Positions 1-9,734 of a stretch of DNA of 64,000 nucleotides are shown here, piece by piece. The notes under the pieces are model-generated. The model saw only the letters and a program-made list of their open reading frames with translations, did no database searches and was not told the origin of the DNA. The translations under genes were made by a program, and so were the position numbers. Position 1 is the first letter of the stretch; each line of letters opens with the position of its first letter. The DNA is from Anaerolineaceae bacterium. Lineage in GTDB: Bacteria; Chloroflexota; Anaerolineae; Anaerolineales; UBA11657. The stretch covers positions 1-64,000 of the forward strand of contig BGOS01000020.1 in NCBI GenBank assembly GCA_003569365.1, read 5' to 3'.

Positions 1-3000
1 CGTTGTTGGTGAGCGTGCCGGTGCCCAGCGCAGTGGTACTGCCCAGCGTCAGCGTGCCGGCATTCACTGTGGTGCCGCCGCTGTGGGTGTTAGCACCGGA
101 GAGCACAAGCGTGCCCACGCCGCTCTTGGTAAAGGCGCCGCTGCCGGCCATGATGCCGCCGTAGGTGAGCGTGGTGCCGGAGGCCACATCCATGCCGCCC
201 GTGCCGGTGAGTGCAACGCCGCGGTTGCTGCTGAGCGTAAAGGTGGCGGTGCTGGCGAGCGTGCCGCCATTGAACACCAGCTGGCCGGCCGTGGCACTGC
301 TCGGCGCCGTGCCCAGCCCGGAGTCTGCCGCAATCGAGAGCGTACCCGCACTGATGGTGGTGATGCCGGTGTAGGTGTTGGCGCCGGAGAGCGTGTAGCG
401 TGCCCGCGCCGCTCTTGGTAAAGGCGCCGCTGCCGGCCATGATGCCGCCGTAGGTGAGCGTGGTGCCGGAGGCCACATCCATGCCGCCCGTGCCGGTGAG
501 TGCAACGCCGCGGTTGCTGCTGAGCGTAAAGGTGGCGCTGCTGGCGAGCGTGCCGCCATTGAAACACCAGCTGGCCGGCGGTGGCACTGCTGGGCGCCGT
601 GCCCAGCCCGGAGTCTGCCGCAATCGAAAGCGTACCCGCACTGATGGTGGTGATGCCGGTGTAGGTGTTGCTGCCAGAGAGCGTGAGCGTGCCCGCGCCG
701 CTCTTGGTGAGGGAGCCGGTGCCGGAGATAACGCCGGAGAGAGAACTGGTGCCGCTGTTGGTGATGCTGATGGCGCCAGTGTTCACTGCGATGGCAGCCG
801 CGCTGGTGACCTGGCCTCCAGTGATGGTGAGTGCGCTGAGCGCCGAGGTGCCGCCCACCGCGCCGCCAAAGCTGACCGCGCCGCTGCCAGCCGCAATCGT
901 CAAGCTCTGCGTGTTGGCCGTGGTGCCATTGACCGTGCTGCTGAAGGTGACTGCACTGTTGGTGGTGGTGAGGGTAGTGCTGGCACCCAGTGTTGTGGCG
1001 CCGGTGTAAGCCTGCGTGCCGGTGGTGGTGATGTTGGCGCTGATGGTACTCGTGCCGCTCACGCTCAGGGTGCTCACACCCGTCACCGCGCCGCCGAAGC
1101 TGGCGTTGCCGGTAACGGTGAGGGCGTTGCTGCCGCCCGCAACCGTGCTGCTAAAGGTGATGCCGCCGCTGCTGCTGGTGGTGGTGGTGACGATGATGTA
1201 GCCGTTGGCACCATTGCTCCGCTGGATTGTTGAATCAGTGACGCTGCTGACGGTAACGCCAGACGCACCGTTGCTGCCGCGGTTGCCGCCATAGCCGCGC
1301 CACTCACCCTGCCCGCCCTGGCTGCCAAAGTAGGTGTTGCCGCCCAGCAGGCCGCCGCCGCCGCCGCCGGAGCCGCCGCCATCCACACTGGTTGCAGTTT
1401 GGGTGTAAGAGGATGACTGGCCGGCGCCGGGTCCCACCTGGCCCGCAAACACACCGCTTGCCAGATAGTAGCTGTTGTTTTGCCCGGTAGTCTCGCCATC
1501 ACCGTTTTTATTGTTCGCCCCGGCTCCACCACCCGCGCCGCCGCCAAACAGATACAGCGCGGAGGAACCAACCCGCACCACTGATGCAGCCCCACCCGCG
1601 CCGCCGCCACCCGAGCAGCCAGCGTAACCAGCATGACCGCCGCCACCGCCGCCCGCACCAATGTTGAGCGCATTCGTTCCGGCCGTTCCACCGCCGTAGC
1701 CAGCTGCACAGCTGCTGCCTGCAGTTCCGCCCGCGCCAGGTGCCAGATACAGGGTTGTGTCCGCGGCCACCGAAAAGGTTGCGGTGTAACTCCCGGACAC
1801 GCCGCTGTTCATTCCAGAATAGCCATCGTCGCCGCCCACACCGCCCGCGCCGCCCACCAGCTGCACCGTAACAGAATTGCCCGCGCTAACTGCAACAGTC
1901 TGCACGCTGCTGGAATAAGAGTACGTGGTTGCGCTGGTGGTGGAGCTGGCGCCCGCTGTCAGCGTCACCGCCGCGCCCAGCGTTACCGGCCCGTTGTAGG
2001 TTTGGGTGCCCAGCGTGGACAGGCTGGTGTTCAGCGTGATGCTGGCCGCAGTGAACACCAGGTGCAGGGTGCCCACGCTGTTGCTAATGGCGGAATTGAC
2101 GGAGATGTTGTTGGCGGCCGTGAAGGTGAGCGTGGGGCTGCCCGTGGTGGTGCTCTTGGAGATGGCGGCGTTGATGGTGATGTTGCCGGCGTCCGAGCCG
2201 GCGCCGGTGGTGGTGATGGTGACGCTGGTGCCGGCATCCAGCAGGGTGTTGATGGCCGTGTTCAAAATGTTGGAGGTGCTGCCGCTCGCCGTCCAGGTGC
2301 CGCTGGAGAAGCTGCCGGCCGTGCTCGCGCTGCTGCTGATGGTTATGTTGTACGGGTCAAACAGCCACAGGCCGGCTGCGCCGCGCGCGGCAGCCGCCGA
2401 GCCGCGCACGCCGCTGGTGTCCAGCCAGCGGCCGGAGGTCTCAATGCGCCCGCCGTTGCCGCCGTTCGGGCCGCCCATTGCCAGCAGTGTGCCGAATGCG
2501 CGCGTGGTGGCGCCGGCATTCGTAACATCGCTCCACACCACCACCGTTCCGCCGTTGCCGTTGTCTGTGGCGCTGGCATCCAGCACCGCCCCCGCTGCCA
2601 CATAAGTGCTGGTCGCCTGCGGCAAGCCCGCTCCCTGCCAGCCGCCGCCCACATAAATGCTGCCGCCGCCCGCTGCCCCGCGCGCATCCAGCAGCGCCCC
2701 GTCCAAAATCTGCACGCTCGCGCCCAGCAAGGTGATGCTGGCGGAACGCACCGTTCCAGAAACAAAAACAGGGCCGGCCTGGCTGTTGCTTGTGTTGAAA
2801 GCGCTAACCAGGACCGACCCTGCTGTAAGGGTGCCATTGATGTATGCCGCGCCCGGTCCCGCGCGCGTAAAGTTGCCCGCCACCACCACCTGTGCACCGC
2901 TGTCTATTATGAAGGTGCCGCTATTCTGAACCTCAAGGCCGCCTTCGGTGACACTGCTCGTGCCGCCCAGCCACACATCCCCGCCGGAAGAAATAGTCGC

Positions 3001-5541
3001 GCTGCCCGCGTGCAGCCCGTTGCGTAATTGCACACTTCCGCCGGAAATCGTCAGCGCGCGCAGGCGCGTGCGCGCCCCAATTGCGCCCGCCACGCTCACT
3101 GCTCCCGGCGTGCTCAGGTTTAGCGTGCCCGCGCCATCCACCGCCCCGGCAAACACAATGCCCAGCAGTGAAAGCACGCCCGCCGCCCCGCTCACATCCA
3201 CCGTGCCGCCAAATGTTACGCCCGCTGCTGCATCCAGCACGGCATTTGCCAAAGTGGCCGCGCTTTGCAGCACACTGGCGGTGCTGCCGCCCAATGTGGC
3301 ATTGGCGCTATATGCCACCGGCCCGGCCGCATACATCCCGGAGTTCGCCGTTAGCGTCCCCCCAAATGTAGTCAGCCCGCTGGAGAGCAGCCGCAGCGCA
3401 TAGCCGCTGCCCGTCCCCAGCCCGGAAACCGCGCCCGCAAATATCGTGGCGCCGCCTCCGGAATCAACAGTGAGGTTTTGCGCGCCCGAAAGCGTGCTGC
3501 CAAAGCGCACTTGCGCCCCGGCACTGCTCACTGTGCTCGCCGATTGCGTCAGCTGTACCGGCGCTGCAAACACCACCCCGCCTGGCGCACTGAACTGCAC
3601 CCCGCCCAGCGTTACCGCGCCTTCAAATAATGAAGGCGTGTCGCCGGCTTGCAGGGTTGCATCCCCCAAAAAGGTTACCGGGCCAGCGGCATAAATGCCG
3701 GACGCGGTCCGGAGCGAGCTGCCAAAAATGGTAGCCCCGCTGGAGCGCAACTGCAGCGCATATCCGCTGCCGTCGCCAAGCGGCGTAATGCCGCCCACAG
3801 CACCGCCAAACAGCGTGCTGCCGCTCCCGGCGTCCACAATTAAATCGTGGGCGCCATCCAGGATGCTTGCAAATTCAATGTCGCCGCCGCTGCTGCTCAG
3901 GAGCACTGCGCTCCCCAGCACCACCGGACCGGCAAGGCTTAGTCTGCCGCCGCTGGTTCGCAGCGTCAGCGTTTGGCCGGATGCGCCGGACAGATATACG
4001 CCCGCAGGCGCACTTAGCATTAGAGACCCGCCACTTGTGGCGAGCGTTTCGTTCACCGTGATCGTTTCGGACGTAAAGGCCACGTTCCCGGCCGCGTTCA
4101 CTGCCCCATCCACTGTGATGGAGTCATTTCCGTCCCTGCCGTCTACTGCCAAGTTTTCCACTGTCCCGTCAAAGCTCACCCGGTCGGCTCCGCCCGTTAG
4201 CACGCCTGCGCCCACGCGCAGCGTGTCATTCCCGCTGGTGCCCTCCAGCACCAGGCTGTCTGTTCCATTCGTGCCGCTGTCGCTTATAAACAACGAGCTC
4301 ACAAATCCGCCGAGGCGGACCCGGTAGCTGTCGCTGCCGCCGCGCCCGTCTAAGGTGACGTTGCGCGCGCTGCCCAGCAGGTTCACCACCAGCGAATCAT
4401 CGCCCGTGGTGCCCTCCAGCAATATCTCGGCCACATTGGCCAAGTTGATCGCCGACGCAAAGAAAAAGTTGCGCAGGCGCACACTGCTGGCATTTGCCAC
4501 GCTCACCACACCCGCCAGCCGCGAAGTGATGTTGTTGACCGAGCCCGCAACCGTGATGTTGCTCAGCCCGTCAATCGTCACATTCTCGGCATAGTCGCCG
4601 CCTTCCACATACACCGTGCTGTCATTGGGGTGGCCGTTGGCGGCCACATCATTCAGCGCTGCCTGGATCGGGGTGGCAGTGGCGGTGCAAGTGTTGGTGG
4701 CGTCCACTGTCTGCCCGGAGCAATCCGTCAGAAAGCGGTGCGTGATGGTGCCGCGCGTGAAGTAGGGGTCCGGCACATAGGCCGGCGCGGCTGCGTTGGC
4801 AGAGGCGGTAGAAGCGGAGCGCTCAGCTGCGGCCTTCAAAGCAGCGGCCTGGTCAGTGGCGGCGGCTGTGTCGGTCAGCGCCGGCATGGCCCCGGAGGGT
4901 GCCATCGCGGCTGCTGCAGGCAGCTGTGCAGTTTTGGAAACAGACAGGGGTTGGGTTGCGGCCGGTTGGATGTTGGTGACAGGTACGGCCGCGTTCCCGG
5001 AAAGGGCGTTGGTAATTGGGGTGGAGATCGGATTCGTTATTGGGGCTGGAGCAATTGAGTTCGAAGTTGTGGAGCTGTCCGCGCTAATAGATGAAGAAAC
5101 CGAAGGGCTGCTGGATGGTGAGCTCTCTTGCGCTGCCGGGCTGGCCACTGCCGCTGCCGGGCTTTCTTGCGCTGCCGGGCTGGCCACTGCCGCCGCCGGG
5201 CTCGCTTGCGCTGCCGGGCTGGCCACTGCCGCCGCCGGGCTGCTCACTGCTGCACTCACATCCACTGCCGGGCTGGCACTGCTCGCCGTGGCGCTCACGT
5301 CTACTGCGGGGCTGGCGCTGCTGGCTGCAACGCTCACATCCACCGCGGCCGCAGAGCTGCTTGCGGTTGCCTCTGCAACCTGCGCTCCAGCGGGCGTGTC
5401 GCCTTCGGCCAGTGCCACGCCAGTGCGACCAACCATCATGCCCGTTACCAGCGCAGCAACTGCGAGGAAACGCAAAAAGCCGAACGCAAAGCGATCGGTC
5501 TTTTTTGACTCGACGATTGATTCAGACACCGACGGGTTCAC
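1..5541 (-). CDS. Giant FHA-like / autotransporter-associated-repeat adhesin; 3' end runs off the window and is interrupted by apparent +1 indels near 395 and 562
   Basis: 1825-aa ORF with N-terminal signal/TM segment (FLRFLAVAALVTGMMVGRTGVALAEG), FHA/TPS-like motif GGTVVVWSD...GRIETSGRWLDTSG...GLWLFDPYNITI, glycine-rich domain, and PATR-type repeats (SGAGTLTLSGSNTYTGITTISAGTLSIAADSGLG). The repeat sequence continues in other frames (ORF 90..641). Confidence 0.75.
88..700. repeat. Tandem 288-bp (96-aa) repeat, two near-identical units, each with one extra nucleotide
   Basis: The GCTCTTGGT...CGTAAAGGTGGCG block recurs at 122, 411 and about 700 (289-bp steps). Extra T near 395 (GCGTGTAGCG vs GCGTGAGCG) and extra A near 562 (TTGAAACACC vs TTGAACACC). 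Confidence 0.85.
5120..5360 (-). repeat. Ala/Ser/Pro-rich 39-bp minisatellite and degenerate VDVSA(T/A)xSSASPA repeats in the adhesin N-terminus
   Basis: Repeated CTTGCGCTGCCGGGCTGGCCACTGCCGC(C/T)GCCGGGCT; protein SPAAAVASPAAQE x3. Confidence 0.85.
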
Positions 5542-6067
5542 CTGCCCGTAAGCTCCTCTTCTAACGAACTAAATTGTCAGAACGAAAAAAATTTGGTTTG
5601 TGTTTGCTGCGTTTTCATTTACAGCAACTGGTGTAACACTTTCGTTGTTTTGGTTAGGCCGCTTCGTTTGGGAAGTTCGTTCCGGCCGCCGCTCGTTTGT
5701 GTACCATGTTGCTGCTTGTTGATCACCACAACAAGCCACATCACCCCATCACCGAGGTGTTTATAGCAAATTTAGGGGGTCAGAGTCAAGTGTTTCAACC
5801 AAATATTCTGGCCAATTTCCGGCTACGCCAGCAGTTGCAAACCAGCCCCGCAAAGGCCCGGGCTAGCCACAAATTTGCTGATTCGGGCGCTCGGCTGGAG
5901 CTTGAATGTCGCAGGACCGGAATACAGGCATAGTGACGCACCGGGTTGCACGTGGAGCTTCGGTCTCCACAATATTTCCGCTCAGGGCTGCGCTGTATAA
6001 CCACAAATCACACTGTTTGGCGGTCAGGCTGTGACACCAGTCGGGAAGATGGTGATTTCCGAACGCG

Positions 6068-6960
6068 AATCTGCGCACAGAGGCGCGGAGTACAACCCGC
6101 CCGCGCTGCGGAATTTGGATGCCGCTTGGCGCGCACCAAGATCAATCTGCGCACAGTGCGCGCGGTACAACCCGCCAGTGCCCCGTTTTTTGTTGGCCGC
6201 GCTGCGGAATTTGGATGGCGCTTGGCGCGCACCAAGATCAATCTGCGCACAGTGCGCGCGGTACAACCCGCAAGTGCCGCGTTTTTTGTCAGCCGCGCTG
6301 CGGATTTTGGATGGCGCTTGGCGCGCATCAAGATCAATCTGCGCACAGTGCGCGCGGTACAACCCGCAAGTGCCGCGTTTTTTGTCAGCCGCGCTGCTGA
6401 ATTTGGATGGCGCTTGGCGCGCACCAAGATCAATCTGCGCACAGAGCGCGCGGTACAACCCGCAAGTGCCGCGTTTTTTGTCAGCCGCGCTGCGGAATTT
6501 GGATGGCGCTTGGCGCGCATCAAGATCAATCTGCGCACAGTGCGCGCGGTACAACCCGCAAGTGCCGCGTTTTTTGTCAGCCGCGCTGCTGAATTTGGAT
6601 GGCGCTTGGCGCGCACCAAGATCAATCTGCGCACAGATCCGTGCGGTACAACCCGCCCGTGCCGCGTTTTTTGTCAGCCGCGCTGCTGAATTTGGATGGC
6701 GCTTGGCGCGCACCAAGATCAATCTGCGCACAGTGCGCGCGGTACAACCCGCCCGTGCCGCGTTTTTTGTCAGCCGCGCTGCTGAATTTGGATGGCGCTT
6801 GGCGCGCACCAAGATCAATCTGCGCACAGTGCGCGCGGTACAACCCGCCCGTGCCGCGTTTTTTGTCAGCCGCGCTGCTGATTTTGGATGGCGCTTGGCG
6901 CGCACCAAAATCAATCTGCGCACAGAGGCGTGCGGTACAACCCGCCAGCGCTGCGCTTGC
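6068..6960. repeat. Contiguous 96-bp tandem repeat array, about 9-10 units
   Basis: AATCTGCGCACAG recurs at 6068, 6144, 6240, 6336, 6432, 6528, 6624, 6721, 6817 and 6913 (96-bp steps; first step 76, one step 97). No variable spacers. Confidence 0.95.
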
Positions 6961-7016
6961 ACGGCACCGCGATTTTGTTTTCACGGGCGGCCTTGGCCTG
7001 CCCGGCGCTTTGCCGC

Positions 7017-9563
7017 TTACTGGCCCAGGTTCTTCAGCGCCGCCTGTCCCTTGGCAATCCACACCGGATCTTTCTCCAGTTCCACAAAGCGCCGGTAGTC
7101 TGCCACTGCCGCCGTCTTATTGCCGGTCGACTCAAAAACCAGGCCGCGATTAAAGTACGGGCGCGCAAACGCCGGGTCAATTTGCAGGGCGCTGTCAAAG
7201 TCCGCGCGCGCCTTGTCCAGCTGCTTTAGCGCAATAAATGCGATGCCGCGGTTGTTGTAGGCGCTCGCAAATTTTGCGTCCAGCGCCAGGCCGGCGCTGA
7301 AGTCCGCAATCGCTTTTGCATAATCCTTCAGCGCCAGATAGGCCAGCCCGCGCTCCACCAGCGCCTGCGCAAACTTCGGGTTGAGCTTTAGCACGCCGTT
7401 CAAATCTGCAATTGCATCCTTGGATTGCTGCAGCTGGTTGTAGGCCGCAGCGCGGTTGTAGAGCGCCTCCAAAAATGTCGGCTCCAGCTTGAGCGCGCTG
7501 CTGTAGCGCTTGATGGCTTCTTGAAACTGGCCCGCATTGAACGCGGCGTTGCCCTGCGCCAGCAGTTTGCCCTGGGCCTTCAGTGCGCCAGCGGTGTCCA
7601 GCTCGCGCAGCCGGTCTTGCGCGCGCTGGCGCCAGGTGCTGTCGGTTTCCAGTTCCAAAAACTTGGTGAAGTCCGCGCCGGCCGCCGGCAGTTCGCCCAG
7701 TGCCTGCAGCGCCAGGCCGCGGTTGTAGTAGGCCTGGGTATACGCGGCGTTCAGCTTTACTGTGGCGTCAAAGTCTTTGCGCGCTGCGGCGTACTCGCCG
7801 GCCTGCATGCGCACAATGCCGCGGTTGTTGTAAGCCTCAATCAGCTGCGGGTCCAAACTAATTGCCTTGTCATAGTCTGCCAGGGCTGCGCTGCGCTGGC
7901 CGGCGCTGGCTTGCTCCACGCCGCGCCGCAAATACGCCAGCGCATTGCCGGGCAGCAGCGCCACCGCGCGCGCAAAGTCTGTTAGCGCGGCAGCGGACTG
8001 CTGCAGGTTGTGCTGCGCCTGGCCGCGGTCCAAATACAGCTGCCCGTCATTGGGCGCCAGCTGCAGCGCTGCGTTCAGGTCTGCCAGCGCCAGTTTGTGG
8101 TCGCCCAGCTCGGTATGCGCCGCGGCGCGGTTTTGCAGCGCCAGCACATACTGCGGCTGCAGCGTTAGGGCGCTGTCATAATCCGCCACCGCAGCCGCAA
8201 AGTTGCGCTGCTGAAAGTGCACATGCCCGCGGTTGTTTAGCGCCGGCGCGCTTTGGGGATCCAGCTCCACCACGCGCGTGTAGTCTGCCAGCGCGGCCGG
8301 CAGGTCGCGCAGGCCGTCATGCATCAGGCCGCGGTTGTAGTAGCCGCTGGCTGCCTGCGGCTGCAGCTCTATCACGCGCGAGAAGTCGCGCAGCGCAGCG
8401 CCGTAGTCCTGCAGCGCGGCGTGCGTCAGGCCGCGCTCGGTCAGCAGCTCCACGGAGTCCGGGCTGCTTTGCAGCGCGGCCGCAGCCGCGGCCAGCGCCT
8501 CCGGCAGGCGCTGCAGGCCGCGCAGCGCCACCACCAGCGAGCGCTGCGCACTGGGGTTGCCGGGCTGAATGCGCAGCGCACTGCGCAGCTGCTGCTCTGC
8601 TGCGGCGTACTCGCCGCGCTCAATATGCAGCAGCGCCAGATTGGTGCGTGCCTGCCAGAATTCGCCGTTGAGCTGCAGCGCATGCTGGTAGTCCGCCAGC
8701 GCGCGCGGCGCATCGCCGCTGCGCAGGTAGGCGCTGCCGCGGTCATTAAACACCGCGGGGTTGTTGGGGTCCAGCAGCGCAGCCTGGGTGTAATCAGCAA
8801 TCGCATCCGCCGGGCGCAGCAGCGCAATGAAGGCGGCGCCGCGGTTCTCGTACGCGGCTGCATTCTTGGGGTCGATTAATATTGCCTCGGAGAAGTCCGG
8901 CAGCGCGCGCTCCGGCTGCTGCAGTGCCATGCGCGTCAGGCCGCGGTCCACAAAGCCGGCGCCAAACTGCGGCGCCATGATCACAGCGGTGTCAAAGTCC
9001 AGCAGCGCATCGCTATACTGCTTGAGGCCGTTGCGCGCCAGGCCGCGCCCGTAGTACGCCAGCAGCGTGTCCGGTTTTGCAGCCAGCGCACTGTTAAAGT
9101 CCGCAATCGCCAGCTGGTACTCGCCGCTTAGGCTGTGCGTTGAGCCGCGCTCAACCAGCAGCTCCACATTGTCCGGCGCCAGCAGCAGCGCGCTGTCAAA
9201 ATCCGCCAGCGCTGCCGGCAGGCTGCCCAGCTGGCGCAGCAGCATCGCGCGCCGCGCCAGCGCTGCCAGCGCGCGCGGGTCCACTGCCAGTACATCGCCA
9301 TAGCGCGCAATCGCGCGGTATAAGTCGCCTTGCCCGGCCAGCTTGTCTGCGCTGGCGAGCGCAGTGGCAGCCGGGGCGCGCAGTGTGGCAGTGCCCGCCG
9401 GCGCTGCGCCCGCGGGAGTTTGCCCGCCCAGCAGCGGCAAAAGCGTGCTTAGCAGCAGTGCCAAAACCAGCACACTGCCCAGCAGTGCGCCGAGCAGTGC
9501 CGGCACGCTGCGCCGCCAGTTCATGCGCACGCGGCGCGCCCGAATGTGTTGCAGCCATTGCAT
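7017..9563 (-). CDS. Membrane-anchored tetratricopeptide repeat protein (848 aa)
   Basis: N-terminal TM segment (VPALLGALLGSVLVLALLLSTLLPLL) and many TPR motifs (ALADFDSALLLAPDN, AIADFNSALAAKPD, AYNNRGIAFIALKQLDKARADFDSALQIDP). Confidence 0.9.
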   Translation of the reverse strand: MQWLQHIRARRVRMNWRRSVPALLGALLGSVLVLALLLSTLLPLLGGQTPAGAAPAGTATLRAPAATALASADKLAGQGDLYRAIARYGDVLAVDPRALAALARRAMLLRQLGSLPAALADFDSALLLAPDNVELLVERGSTHSLSGEYQLAIADFNSALAAKPDTLLAYYGRGLARNGLKQYSDALLDFDTAVIMAPQFGAGFVDRGLTRMALQQPERALPDFSEAILIDPKNAAAYENRGAAFIALLRPADAIADYTQAALLDPNNPAVFNDRGSAYLRSGDAPRALADYQHALQLNGEFWQARTNLALLHIERGEYAAAEQQLRSALRIQPGNPSAQRSLVVALRGLQRLPEALAAAAAALQSSPDSVELLTERGLTHAALQDYGAALRDFSRVIELQPQAASGYYNRGLMHDGLRDLPAALADYTRVVELDPQSAPALNNRGHVHFQQRNFAAAVADYDSALTLQPQYVLALQNRAAAHTELGDHKLALADLNAALQLAPNDGQLYLDRGQAQHNLQQSAAALTDFARAVALLPGNALAYLRRGVEQASAGQRSAALADYDKAISLDPQLIEAYNNRGIVRMQAGEYAAARKDFDATVKLNAAYTQAYYNRGLALQALGELPAAGADFTKFLELETDSTWRQRAQDRLRELDTAGALKAQGKLLAQGNAAFNAGQFQEAIKRYSSALKLEPTFLEALYNRAAAYNQLQQSKDAIADLNGVLKLNPKFAQALVERGLAYLALKDYAKAIADFSAGLALDAKFASAYNNRGIAFIALKQLDKARADFDSALQIDPAFARPYFNRGLVFESTGNKTAAVADYRRFVELEKDPVWIAKGQAALKNLGQ

Positions 9564-9629
9564 GCGGTTGGTTTATACCATTGCGCGCTGCCCGGTTGCG
9601 CCAGCGCGGCCGCGCAGCCCATGGCAGCC

Positions 9630-9645
9630 TGTTTCACGGGAAACG
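9630..9645. other. parS-like 16-mer TGTTTCACGGGAAACG
   Basis: 14/16 match to canonical parS TGTTTCACGTGAAACA; intergenic. Confidence 0.45.
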
Positions 9646-9664
9646 CACACCCACATGCCGCAAA

Positions 9665-9693
9665 CAAAAAACCCGCCGCAATCTGCGGCGGGT
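9665..9693 (-). terminator. Rho-independent terminator downstream of the RTX reading frame
   Basis: Stem ACCCGCCGCA / TGCGGCGGGT, loop ATC; minus-strand T-tract follows (plus-strand AAAAAA). Confidence 0.85.
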
Positions 9694-9734
9694 TCGGCAC
9701 TTCACAGTGCGGCGCAGCGCCGGCGGGCTATTTA

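Noticed and set aside
6068-6960. CRISPR array
   Set aside because: Units are contiguous 96-bp repeats with no short repeats and unique spacers; no cas genes seen.
5946-7153. Long ORFs on both strands across the 96-bp array (247, 355, 312, 208 aa)
   Set aside because: The repeat length is a multiple of three, so several frames stay open; no start/RBS support or protein-family signal.
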